This document shows positions 45,809 through 53,991 of a stretch of DNA of 64,000 nt, piece by piece; position 1 is the first letter of the stretch; the number at the start of each line of letters is the position of its first letter. The stretch spans positions 5,445,724-5,509,723 of the forward strand of contig NZ_CP011930.1 in assembly GCF_001040945.1 (NCBI RefSeq), read 5' to 3'. A program made the position numbers and the translations under genes. This DNA is from Herbaspirillum seropedicae (GTDB lineage: Bacteria; Pseudomonadota; Gammaproteobacteria; Burkholderiales; Burkholderiaceae_D). Below the pieces are notes generated by a model. The model saw only the letters and a program-made list of their open reading frames with translations, ran no database searches and was not told the DNA's origin.

Positions 45809-45823
45809 ATGCGCGTCAAAATA

Positions 45824-45848
45824 AAAGCGGAGCCATTAGCTCCGCTTT
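45824..45848 (-). terminator. Terminator of the TauE exporter gene
   Basis: A 10-bp stem AAAGCGGAGC/GCTCCGCTTT with a 5-nt loop is followed by a T-rich tract on the minus strand. It lies between the two perfect parS sites. Confidence 0.8.
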
Positions 45849-45879
45849 ACCTTCCACTCCAACTTTTACCTACCTCGAC

Positions 45880-45895
45880 TGTTTCACGTGAAACA
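45880..45895. other. parS: parS centromere site 2
   Basis: A second perfect TGTTTCACGTGAAACA, 87 bp from site 1, directly abuts the stop codon of the TauE gene. Confidence 0.93.
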
Positions 45896-46657
45896 TCACC
45901 GCAAGAAGGCGTCATACCCGGACTTCAGGATCAGCACGCCCACCACCACCAGGAACAGCTTGCGGACAAACACGCTACCGTGCTTCATGGCCAACTTGGT
46001 TCCCACCAGCGAACCCGCCACATTGAACACGGCCATCAGCAAACCCAGTTGCCAGATCACATGCCCGCTATACCCAAACCAGCACAGCGCCGCGAGATTG
46101 GTCGCCACATTGACGAACTTGGCTGCCGCCGAGGCTGACAGGAAGTCATAGCTGAATACGCGCACAAAGAGGAAAACCAGGAAGCTCCCCGTGCCGGGAC
46201 CAAAGACGCCGTCATAGAAGCCCACTGCCCCACCAATCAAGGCCGCGTAGAAAATCTCGCGGCTTCCGCTCAGGGTAGGCGCATGAGTGGTGCCGAAGTC
46301 CTTCTTCTTGAGCGTATAAAGCGCCACGGCGATCAAGACGAAAGGCAAGGCCTTCCGAATCAGGTCCGTCGGGATATGGGTCACGACATAGGCGCCGAAA
46401 AAGGAAAACGCAAAGGCCGCCATGGCCGCGGGTGTGACCGTACTCCAGCGCACCGCCACCTTGCGGGCAAAATTGATGGCCGCGGCGCTGGTCCCCATGA
46501 CGCCGGTGACCTTGTTGGTCCCCAGCAAGGTTGCTGGCGTGGTCGTGGGGAAGACCGAGAACAGCGTCGGCACCAGCACCAGGCCGCCACCGCCCACCAC
46601 CGCATCAATCAGACCGGCGACGAAGGCCGCTCCGCACAGGATGAGGTAATCAAGCAC
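45896..46657 (-). CDS. TauE/SafE-family anion exporter
   Basis: The 253-residue membrane protein has about eight hydrophobic segments and the family's two repeats starting AAFVAGLIDAVVGGGGLVLVP and GGAVGFYDGVFGPGTGSFLVF. Relatives export sulfite, sulfoacetate or similar anions. The GTG start at 46657 is chosen because GGAGGGGAGG stands seven bases upstream; the longer frame above it has no site and low-complexity sequence. The substrate cannot be told from sequence. Confidence 0.85.
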   Translation of the reverse strand: MLDYLILCGAAFVAGLIDAVVGGGGLVLVPTLFSVFPTTTPATLLGTNKVTGVMGTSAAAINFARKVAVRWSTVTPAAMAAFAFSFFGAYVVTHIPTDLIRKALPFVLIAVALYTLKKKDFGTTHAPTLSGSREIFYAALIGGAVGFYDGVFGPGTGSFLVFLFVRVFSYDFLSASAAAKFVNVATNLAALCWFGYSGHVIWQLGLLMAVFNVAGSLVGTKLAMKHGSVFVRKLFLVVVGVLILKSGYDAFLR

Positions 46658-47039
46658 GGCCGCCCTCCCCTCCGGAGCAGGACGCGGAGAAAGAGGGAGA
46701 CATACAGCAACACCAACAGCGGCAGCAAGAGCGGAAACGGAACATGGAATCGGAAGCAAAGGTGGATGACGAAAGCCGGAAAGAAGAAGCCCTACCGGCA
46801 GCACCATCGCAGCCCTCCCCCGACCGGCCCACATTCTACCGCCCCGTCCGACGCAGCATCAGCAACAGATGACGCCAGCCTGGATCTATTTTGGGGGCCG
46901 CCCTTGGCTCTGTTACGCAACACCGGGCAACTGTTCTGCACGCACAAAAAATTACCGCCGGGAAATCACCTGAAAAGGTGATTTCCGGCGGTAAAGGGAT
47001 CATCGTCGCCGACGATCCCGACTCTGTTGATCCCTTGGG
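46658..47039. other. Gene-free interval between TauE and liv genes (382 bp)
   Basis: The 5' half is purine-rich and is the leader/promoter side of the TauE gene. The 3' half holds the liv operon terminator at 46952-46994. No other gene, RNA or repeat was recognised. Confidence 0.5.
46952..46994 (-). terminator. Rho-independent terminator of the liv operon
   Basis: A very long hairpin, about 19 paired bases with one bulged G and a 4-nt loop, is followed on the minus strand by a run of T. It lies 46 bp after livM. Confidence 0.93.
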
Positions 47040-48020
47040 CTAGTGCGACCCGCTGGCCTGCCCTTTCCGGGTCAAGGCCAGGATTTCCCCGACGATGCCC
47101 TTGCGGAAGGCCAGCACGCAGACGATGAAGATGAAGCCCGTCACGATGGTCACCGAATCGCCCAGGGTATTGAACCAGTCGATGTGGGTGACACTGGCCA
47201 GCCAGGCGCCGATATCACCCAGCTTGTTCTCCAGCATGATGATGATGACCGCGCCGACGATGGGTCCGAGGATGGTGCCCAGGCCCCCCACCAGCGTCAT
47301 CAACACCACCAGGCCGGACATGCTCCAGTGCACGTCAGTGAGGGTCTCGAAGCCCAGCACCAGGGTCTTGGTGGCGCCTGCCAGGCCCGACAGGCCGGCC
47401 GACAGCACGAAGGCCAGCAGCTTGTAGCGCGCCACGTCATAGCCCAGCGAGATGGCGCGCGGCTCGTTCTCCTTGATGGCCTTCAAGACCTGGCCGAAGG
47501 GCGAATGAATGGTCCGCACGATCAGCGCAAAGCCCGCCACCGCAATGGCCAGCACGACGTAGTACAGGGTCATGTCGCTTTCCAGGTTCAGGAAGCCCAG
47601 CAGCTTGCCGCGCGGCACGCCCTGCAAACCATCCTCGCCGCCGGTGAAGGGCGCCTGCAAGGCCACGAAGAACAGCATCTGCGCCAGCGCCAGCGTGATC
47701 ATGGTGAAGTAGATGCCCTGGCGGCGGATCGCCAGCAGGCCCATCACCAGACCGATCAGCGCCCCGGTCAGGGTCCCTATGATCAGGCCCAGCTCAGTGG
47801 GCAGGCCCCATACCTTCAAGGCCTGTCCGCACATGTAGCCGGCCCAGCCCAGGAAGGCCGCGTGGCCGAAGGACAGCAAGCCGGTGTAGCCGATCAGCAG
47901 GTTGAAGGCGCAGGCGAACAGCGCAAAGCACAGCATCTTCATCAGGAACACCGGGTAGATGCCGAACGGCGCCGCCAACAACAATATTAGTAAAACAGCA
48001 ATTCCGATTTTCTTGTTCAT
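47040..48020 (-). CDS. livM: Branched-chain amino acid ABC permease LivM
   Basis: The 326-residue permease has about nine membrane helices and the family blocks LLIGYTGLLSFGHAAFLGWAGY and RIHSPFGQ-type loop (RTIHSPFGQVLKAIKENEPRA), which contacts the ATPase. It is the last gene of the transporter run, 12 bp after livH, and is followed by a strong terminator. Confidence 0.94.
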   Translation of the reverse strand: MNKKIGIAVLLILLLAAPFGIYPVFLMKMLCFALFACAFNLLIGYTGLLSFGHAAFLGWAGYMCGQALKVWGLPTELGLIIGTLTGALIGLVMGLLAIRRQGIYFTMITLALAQMLFFVALQAPFTGGEDGLQGVPRGKLLGFLNLESDMTLYYVVLAIAVAGFALIVRTIHSPFGQVLKAIKENEPRAISLGYDVARYKLLAFVLSAGLSGLAGATKTLVLGFETLTDVHWSMSGLVVLMTLVGGLGTILGPIVGAVIIIMLENKLGDIGAWLASVTHIDWFNTLGDSVTIVTGFIFIVCVLAFRKGIVGEILALTRKGQASGSH

Positions 48021-48032
48021 GCCGGTCTCCGA

Positions 48033-48917
48033 TTATTTCTCTTTGCCGAACAGGCCGGCCGGACGGACCATCAGGACGATGGCCATGATGATGAAGACCA
48101 CGGTGGCCGACAGCTCCGGGTAGAACACCCGGGTCAGGCCTTCGATCAGGCCCAGCACCAGGCCCGTGATGATGGAGCCGAGGATGGAGCCCATGCCGCC
48201 GATCACCACCACCGCAAAGACGGTGATGATGAGGTTGGAACCCATCAGTGGCGAGACCTGGATCACCGGCGCCGCCAACACGCCCGCAAAGGCCGCCAGC
48301 GCCACGCCGAAGCCATAGGTCAGGGTCACCATCAGCGGCACGTTGATGCCGAAGGCTTCGACCAGCTTGGGGTTCTCGGTGCCGGCGCGCAGATAGGCGC
48401 CCAGGCGGGTCTTCTCGATCACGAACCAGGTCGCGAAGCAGACGATCAGCGACGCCACCACGACCCAGGCGCGGTAGTTGGGCAGCACCATGAAGCCGAG
48501 GTTGGTCGCCCCCTGCAGCAGGTCCGGCACCGAATACGGCTGGCCGGAGACGCCATAGATGGAGCGGAAGATGCCCTCGATCATCAGGGTGATGCCGAAG
48601 GTCAGCAGAAGGCCATAGAGGTGGTCCAGCTTGTAGAGCCAGCGCAGCATGGTCTTCTCGATGACGATCCCGAAGGCCCCCACCAGGATAGGCGCCACGA
48701 TGAGCATGACCCAGTAGTTCAGGCCGAGGTAGGAAAGCCCCATCCACGCCAGGAAAGCGCCCAGCATGTAGAGCGTGCCGTGGGCGAAGTTGATCACGTT
48801 GAGCAAGCCAAAGATCACCGCCAGGCCCAGCGAGAGCATGGCGTAGAAGGAGCCGTTGACCAGTCCCAGCAGCAGCTGGCTCAACAAGGCTTGCAGGGGT
48901 ATGCCGAATAGTTCCAT
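48033..48917 (-). CDS. livH: Branched-chain amino acid ABC permease LivH
   Basis: The 294-residue permease starts MELFGIPLQALLSQLLLGLVNG and has LGLAVIFGLLNVINFAHGTLYMLGAF, both typical of LivH, plus RTRLGAYLRAGTENPKLVEAFG-like EAA coupling loop (TRLGAYLRAGTENPKLVEAF). I chose the internal ATG at which family members begin; an ATG 36 bp upstream is less likely. A long hairpin in the gap before it separates it from the binding-protein gene. Confidence 0.93.
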   Translation of the reverse strand: MELFGIPLQALLSQLLLGLVNGSFYAMLSLGLAVIFGLLNVINFAHGTLYMLGAFLAWMGLSYLGLNYWVMLIVAPILVGAFGIVIEKTMLRWLYKLDHLYGLLLTFGITLMIEGIFRSIYGVSGQPYSVPDLLQGATNLGFMVLPNYRAWVVVASLIVCFATWFVIEKTRLGAYLRAGTENPKLVEAFGINVPLMVTLTYGFGVALAAFAGVLAAPVIQVSPLMGSNLIITVFAVVVIGGMGSILGSIITGLVLGLIEGLTRVFYPELSATVVFIIMAIVLMVRPAGLFGKEK

Positions 48918-48971
48918 AAAAACCCGTTCATCCAGATGGGTGAAGATCACCATCGCCTACAGCCCGCCCTA

Positions 48972-49020
48972 CAGCAAAAATCTGCCATCCCCGTGTGAAC
49001 AGAAATGACAGATTTTGCTG
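48972..49020 (-). terminator. Intercistronic hairpin between the binding-protein gene and livH
   Basis: Arms starting CAGCAAAAATCTG and ending CAGATTTTGCTG form a ~16-bp stem (one bulge, one mismatch). It probably attenuates or protects mRNA so that the binding protein is made in excess over the permeases. Confidence 0.6.
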
Positions 49021-49052
49021 GGCTGTGCGATGGCCTTACTGCTACGTCGTGC

Positions 49053-50261
49053 TTACTTCCAGGCCGCGCACTTGGATTCGGCCTTGGTGGTCCAGGCCTG
49101 CTCTGCGGGGATGGTCTGCACCAGCTTGTAGTAGTCCCACGGATACTTCGATTCCGACTGGGCCTTGACCTGGTACAGGTACATGTCGTGCATCACGCGG
49201 CCGTCAGCGCGCAGGTAACCGTTCTTCTGGTACATGTCGTTGAACTTGGCCTTGCGCAGCGCCGCCATGACCTTGTCGGAGTCATCGGTACCGATTTCCT
49301 TGACCACCTTCAGATATTGCAGCGCAGCCGAGTAGTCAGCCGCTTGCAGGGAGGATGGCATTTTCTTGCGCACGGCGAAGTAGCGCTTGGCGAAGGCGCG
49401 GGTTTCCTCATTGGCGTCCCAGTACCAGCTGTCGGTCAGGTACAGGCCTTCGGTATTCTTCAGCGTCAGCGAGTGCACATCGTTGATGAACACCAGGAGA
49501 CCCGCCAGCTTGGCAGTCTTGGTGATGCCGAACTCGTTGGCTGCCTTCACCGAGTTGATGAAGTCGCCGCCGGCATTGGCCAGGCCGATGATCTGGGCCT
49601 TGGAGCTCTGCGCCTGCAGCAGGAAGGAAGAGAAGTCGGACGCGCCCAGCGGGTGCTTGACGGCCCCCACCACGGTGCCGCCGGAGGCCTTCACGACGTT
49701 GGCGGTATCGGACTCCAGCGAATGGCCGAAGGCATAGTCAGCGGTCAGGAAGAACCAGCTCTTGCCGCCCTGCTTCACCACCGCCGAACCGGTTCCCTTG
49801 GCCAGGGCCACGGTGTCGTAGGCGTAGTGCACGGTATAGGGCGAGCACTCTTCATTGGTCAGGCGGGCCGAGCCGGCGCCGATCTGCATGTAGACCTTCT
49901 TCTTCTCTGCCGCCACCTTGGCGCTGGCCAGGGCGGTGCCGGAGTTGGTGCCGCCGATGAGCATGTCTACGCCCTGCTGGTCGAACCATTCACGGGCCTT
50001 GCTGGCGGCCACGTCGGCCTTGTTCTGGTGGTCCGCCACCAGCAGTTCGATCTTCTTGCCGTTGATGGCGCCGCCCATGTCGGCGATGGCCATCTTGATG
50101 GCTTCCGCGCCACCCTGGCCGTCGATGTCGGAATACACGCCCGAGATGTCGGTGATGAAGCCGATCTTGATCACATCACCCGAGATCTGGGCCGATGCCG
50201 ATGCCGACGCGAATACCGCCGCTGCTGCGGTGATCGCCAGTGCCATTGCCTTAAGTTTCAT
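49053..50261 (-). CDS. livJ: Branched-chain amino acid (or related) ABC binding protein
   Basis: The 402-residue periplasmic protein has a signal peptide ending ASASAQ, then VIKIGFITDISGVYSDIDGQGG, the standard start of family 1 Liv-type binding proteins. The AGGAG directly abuts the ATG at 50267, so the ATG at 50261, six bases further, is chosen. It sits between livF and livH in an unusual order. Relatives bind branched-chain amino acids, amides or aromatic acids; specificity is not certain, and the symbol livJ is used loosely. Confidence 0.88.
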   Translation of the reverse strand: MKLKAMALAITAAAAVFASASASAQISGDVIKIGFITDISGVYSDIDGQGGAEAIKMAIADMGGAINGKKIELLVADHQNKADVAASKAREWFDQQGVDMLIGGTNSGTALASAKVAAEKKKVYMQIGAGSARLTNEECSPYTVHYAYDTVALAKGTGSAVVKQGGKSWFFLTADYAFGHSLESDTANVVKASGGTVVGAVKHPLGASDFSSFLLQAQSSKAQIIGLANAGGDFINSVKAANEFGITKTAKLAGLLVFINDVHSLTLKNTEGLYLTDSWYWDANEETRAFAKRYFAVRKKMPSSLQAADYSAALQYLKVVKEIGTDDSDKVMAALRKAKFNDMYQKNGYLRADGRVMHDMYLYQVKAQSESKYPWDYYKLVQTIPAEQAWTTKAESKCAAWK

Positions 50262-50445
50262 TGTCATCTCCTCTGTTATGAAGCCCGCTTGTGATAGTGG
50301 TGCCAGTTGAACTGGTGCGGCAGAGGATCACTCCCCCGTCACTTATGCTTACGTATTAGTGTTCAGTACCTGTTAAGCAGTACTTCTTGTTCTGGTGAAG
50401 CCGTTGCTACGGAAAAACCACGCCTGCGGACCGGATCAATGCCGA

Positions 50446-51204
50446 TCAGACGCCGAGCAGTTCATTCAGGGTCTGCATCTTCGCTTCCAGCTGCGAGGAC
50501 GCAAAGGACTCGACGATCTGGCCGTGCTCCATCACATAGAAACGATCGGCCAGCGGCGCGGCGAAACGGAAGTTCTGCTCGACCATGACGATGGTGTAGC
50601 CCTTGGCCTTCAAGGTCGTGATCATGCGCGCCAGCGCCTGCACGATGACCGGGGCCAGGCCTTCGGAGATCTCGTCCAGCAGCAGCAGCCGCGCACCGGT
50701 GCGCAGGATGCGGGCCACCGCCAGCATCTGCTGTTCGCCACCGGACAGGCGCGTACCCTGGCTGTTGCGACGCTCCTTCAGGTTGGGGAACATCTCGTAG
50801 ATCTCGTCGATGGACATGCCCTTGTCGGTCTTGGAGACAAAGGGCGGCAGCATCAGGTTTTCTTCAGCCGAGAGCGAGGAGAAGATGCCCCGCTCTTCCG
50901 GGCAGTAACCCACGCCGTGATGGGCGATCTTGTGGGTGGCCAGGTTGATGGTCTCCTGGCCGTTGATCTTGATCGAGCCCTTGCGCGTGCCGACCAGGCC
51001 CATGATGGAGCGCAGCGTGGTGGTGCGACCGGCGCCATTGCGGCCCAGCAGCGTGACCACCTCGCCCTGGTGGACGTTGAGGTTGACGTTGTGCAGGATA
51101 TGCGATTCGCCGTACCAGGATTGCAGATCGCTGATCTGCAGCACCAGCGGCGCGGAGGAAGAAGAAGTCGTCATGGCGTCAGCATTCAGGGTGGCGGTGC
51201 TCAT
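50446..51204 (-). CDS. livF: Branched-chain amino acid ABC ATPase LivF
   Basis: The 252-residue ATPase has signature RLSGGEQQMLAVARIL, Walker B LLLLDEISEGLAP and switch His-to-Gln-like region MVEQNF. Its Walker A reads GRNGAGRTTTL, with arginine in place of the catalytic lysine, a variant I recall in other LivF proteins. The ATG overlaps the livG stop (ATGA). It acts as a heterodimer with LivG. Confidence 0.93.
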   Translation of the reverse strand: MSTATLNADAMTTSSSSAPLVLQISDLQSWYGESHILHNVNLNVHQGEVVTLLGRNGAGRTTTLRSIMGLVGTRKGSIKINGQETINLATHKIAHHGVGYCPEERGIFSSLSAEENLMLPPFVSKTDKGMSIDEIYEMFPNLKERRNSQGTRLSGGEQQMLAVARILRTGARLLLLDEISEGLAPVIVQALARMITTLKAKGYTIVMVEQNFRFAAPLADRFYVMEHGQIVESFASSQLEAKMQTLNELLGV

Positions 51205-51974
51205 CAGTGCGCACCTTGCAGTTCGGCGGAGGTACTGCCCATGTAGGCTTCCATCACCTGCGGATTGCGCGAGACTTCTTCATAGCTGCCTTCGGCCAGC
51301 AGCGCGCCCCGTTGCAGCACGCTGATGCGGTCGCAGATGCCGGCGATGACGCTCATGTTGTGTTCCACCATGAGGATGGTGCGGCCCGCCGAGACCTTCT
51401 TGATCAGGGCGGTCACGCGGTCCACGTCTTCGTGGCCCATGCCCTGCGTGGGCTCGTCCAGCAGCATCAGCTCCGGTTCCATGGCCAGGGTGGTGGCAAT
51501 CTCCAGCGCGCGCTTGCGGCCATAGGGCAGGTCCACCGTGGTGGTGTGCGCAAAGCTGGTCAGGTCCACCTCTTCCAGCAGCTGCATGGCGCGCTCGTCG
51601 AGCTGCTTCAGGCTCTCGCCGTTCTTCCAGAAATGGAAGGAGGTGCCGAGCTTGCGTTGCAGGCCGATGCGCACGTTTTCCAGCACGCTCATGTGCGGGA
51701 AGACAGCGGAAATCTGGAAGGAACGGATGATGCCCTGGCGCGCGATCTGCGCGGGAGCATCCATGGTGATGTCGCGACCGTTGAACAGGATCTGGCCCGA
51801 GGTCGGCACCAGGAACTTGGTCAAGAGGTTGAAGCATGTGGTCTTGCCGGCGCCGTTGGGGCCGATCAAGGCATGAATGTGACCGCGCTCAATTTGCAGG
51901 TTGACCGCGCTTACTGCCGTGAAACCCTTGAATTCCTTCGTCAGGTTTCTTGTCTCCAGAATGACGTCTGTCAT
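51204..51974 (-). CDS. livG: Branched-chain amino acid ABC ATPase LivG
   Basis: The 256-residue ATPase begins MTDVILETRNLTKEFKGF and has an intact Walker A (GPNGAGKTTCFNLLTKF), Q-loop RSFQISAVFPHMSV, Walker B LMLLDEPTQGMGHED and switch H in MVEHNMSV. The signature motif is unusual, DLPYGRKRALEIA, as common in LivG proteins. It is the first gene of the transport operon, with AAGAGA upstream of the chosen start. A hairpin in its leader is listed separately. Confidence 0.94.
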   Translation of the reverse strand: MTDVILETRNLTKEFKGFTAVSAVNLQIERGHIHALIGPNGAGKTTCFNLLTKFLVPTSGQILFNGRDITMDAPAQIARQGIIRSFQISAVFPHMSVLENVRIGLQRKLGTSFHFWKNGESLKQLDERAMQLLEEVDLTSFAHTTTVDLPYGRKRALEIATTLAMEPELMLLDEPTQGMGHEDVDRVTALIKKVSAGRTILMVEHNMSVIAGICDRISVLQRGALLAEGSYEEVSRNPQVMEAYMGSTSAELQGAH

Positions 51975-52042
51975 GGTCTCTTCTTTCCCTTTGATGCCCG
52001 CGCCGGTTGATCCGGTCGTCAAGGCCTGCCTGCTGCGGATGG

Positions 52043-52063
52043 CCTGGATCTTTTGGATCCAGG
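52043..52063 (-). promoter_or_regulatory. Hairpin in the livG leader
   Basis: Perfect 8-bp arms CCTGGATC/GATCCAGG enclose TTTTG, about 70 bp upstream of livG. There is no long T-run, so it could be an mRNA structure or protein-binding dyad. Confidence 0.45.
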
Positions 52064-52187
52064 AACCGCCGTATTTACCTGGCGAATCGAGAAGCTCGTT
52101 TTAATATTTGGCGCATAGTAGCCCGTTCGTACCATTCATACAATACGTATAAGTACCGTATCCTCCAGCGGCTGGGAATTCCTTCTC

Positions 52188-53807
52188 CTATGCCCGGGAA
52201 AGCAGGCTGGAAGCGACTTTCTCGGCAATCATGACGGTCGGCGAATTGGTGTTGCCGGAGGTGATGGAGGGCATCACCGAGGCATCGGCTACGCTGAGGC
52301 CACCTACCCCGCGCACGCGTCCCTGGGCATCGACCACGGCCATCGCATCATCGCTGCGGCCCATGCGGCAGGTGCCTACCGGATGGAAGATGGTGGTGCC
52401 CACCTCACCGGCAGCGCGATACAGATCCTCTTCTGTCTCATAGTGCGCGCCGGGCTTGTATTCCTCCGGACGGTAGCGCGACAGCGCCGGCGAAGCGGCG
52501 ATGCGGCGGGTCAGGCGCAGCGCATTGGCGGCGACCTTCAGGTCCTCTTCGGTGGAGAGGTAGTTGGTGGTGATCCTGGGCGCCAGCGCGTGATCCCCCG
52601 AGGCCAGGCGCACATGGCCGCGCGAGGTCGGACGCAGGTTGCACACGCTGGCGGTGAAGGCAGGGAAGGCATGCAGCGGATCGCCGAACTTTTCCAGCGA
52701 CAGCGGCTGCACATGGTATTGCAGGTTGGCGCTGGCCTGCTGCGCATCGGACTTGGCGAAGGCCCCCAGCTGCGAGGGCGCCATCGACATCGGACCGCTT
52801 TGCGTGAACAGGTATTGCAGCCCTATCTGCATCTTGCCGACCAGGGTCGAGGCCATGGCGTTGAGGGTCTTGGCGCCGTTGACCTTGAAGACCATGCGCA
52901 TCTGCAGATGGTCCTGCAGGTTCTCGCCCACGCCCGGCAGCGCATGCACCACCGGGATCTGGTGCTGCTGCAGCAGCGCCGGATCGGCGATGCCCGACAT
53001 CTGCAGGATGTGCGGCGAACCGATGGCCCCCGCACACAGGATGGTTTCCTTGGCTTCGGCAAACCAGGCGCTGCCGCCCCCGGTGAATTCGACGCCGGTG
53101 CAGACCGGCCCCTGCTCGCCCTGCTCCATGCGCAAGCGGCTCACGTGGGAGCCGGTCATGATGGTGAGGTTGCCATCCTTCATGGCAGGCCGCAGGAAGG
53201 CCTTGGACGCGTTCCAGCGCACGCCGCGCTTCTGGTTGACGTCGAAGTAGCCACAGCCCTCGTTATCGCCGCAGTTGAAGTCCTCGACCTTGGGGATGCC
53301 ATTCTCGGCGGCCGCATCGCGGAAGGCATCGAGGATGTCCCAGCGCAGGCGCTGTTTCTCCACGCGCCATTCGCCGCCCGCACCGTGGAACTGGCCGGCG
53401 CCGAGATGGTAATCCTCGCTCTTCTTGAACAGCGGCAGCACGTTCTGCCAGCGCCAGCTGTCGTCACCCGTCACGTCGGCCCAGTGGTCGTAATCCCGCG
53501 CCTGGCCGCGCATGTAGATCATGCCGTTGATGGACGAACAGCCCCCCAGCACCTTGCCGCGCGGGTAGATCAAGCTGCGCCCGTTCAGACCGGCATCGGC
53601 TTCGGTGCGGAACATCCAGTCGGTGCGCGGATTGTTGATGCAGTAGAGATAGCCCACCGGGATATGGATCCAGATGTAGTCGTCCTTGGCGCCCGCCTCG
53701 ATGAGCAGCACCTTCTTGCCGGTCTTGCGCGAGAGCCGGTTGGCCATGACGCAACCGGCGGTGCCGGCGCCAATGATGATGTAGTCGTATTGCCCTGCCG
53801 ATTGCAT
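52188..53807 (-). CDS. GMC-family FAD-dependent alcohol dehydrogenase
   Basis: The 539-residue flavoprotein has YIIIGAGTAGCVMANRLSR at the N-terminus, GMC signature 1 GKVLGGCSSINGMIYMRGQ, signature 2 GAIGSPHILQMSGIA, and the catalytic HPVGTCRMG and NTNSPTVMIAEKVA regions. It is a second copy of the type found at 18753. The neighbouring gene encodes MmsA, so together they could oxidise an alcohol to aldehyde to CoA ester. Choline is not supported by the context. Confidence 0.85.
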   Translation of the reverse strand: MQSAGQYDYIIIGAGTAGCVMANRLSRKTGKKVLLIEAGAKDDYIWIHIPVGYLYCINNPRTDWMFRTEADAGLNGRSLIYPRGKVLGGCSSINGMIYMRGQARDYDHWADVTGDDSWRWQNVLPLFKKSEDYHLGAGQFHGAGGEWRVEKQRLRWDILDAFRDAAAENGIPKVEDFNCGDNEGCGYFDVNQKRGVRWNASKAFLRPAMKDGNLTIMTGSHVSRLRMEQGEQGPVCTGVEFTGGGSAWFAEAKETILCAGAIGSPHILQMSGIADPALLQQHQIPVVHALPGVGENLQDHLQMRMVFKVNGAKTLNAMASTLVGKMQIGLQYLFTQSGPMSMAPSQLGAFAKSDAQQASANLQYHVQPLSLEKFGDPLHAFPAFTASVCNLRPTSRGHVRLASGDHALAPRITTNYLSTEEDLKVAANALRLTRRIAASPALSRYRPEEYKPGAHYETEEDLYRAAGEVGTTIFHPVGTCRMGRSDDAMAVVDAQGRVRGVGGLSVADASVMPSITSGNTNSPTVMIAEKVASSLLSRA

Positions 53808-53853
53808 GGTGTCTCCGCTATGCGCTTGTTCTTGGTTCTTGCTCTGTCACTGC

Positions 53854-53968
53854 CCGTTCGGACTGAGTAGCGCGTATCAAAGACGCAAAGATTCGCCGAC
53901 GACGCGCCCCTTCGACAAGCTCAGGACAGGCTTCGATACGTCGCGGTGCGACTACTCAGGTCGAACGG
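53854..53968. repeat. Interspersed palindromic repeat, copy 3
   Basis: Ends CCGTTCGGACTGAGTAG and CTACTCAGGTCGAACGG match those of copies 1 and 2. It also carries the common TTCGACAAGCTCAGGACAGG motif known from REP-like elements in many Proteobacteria. It lies between the GMC and MmsA genes. Confidence 0.75.
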
Positions 53969-53991
53969 TAGTCATGCTAACCACCCCTGCT

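Noticed and set aside
46658..46834. N-terminal extension of the TauE protein
   Set aside because: Low-complexity residues before the first helix, and a much better GTG start with GGAGGGGAGG lies downstream.
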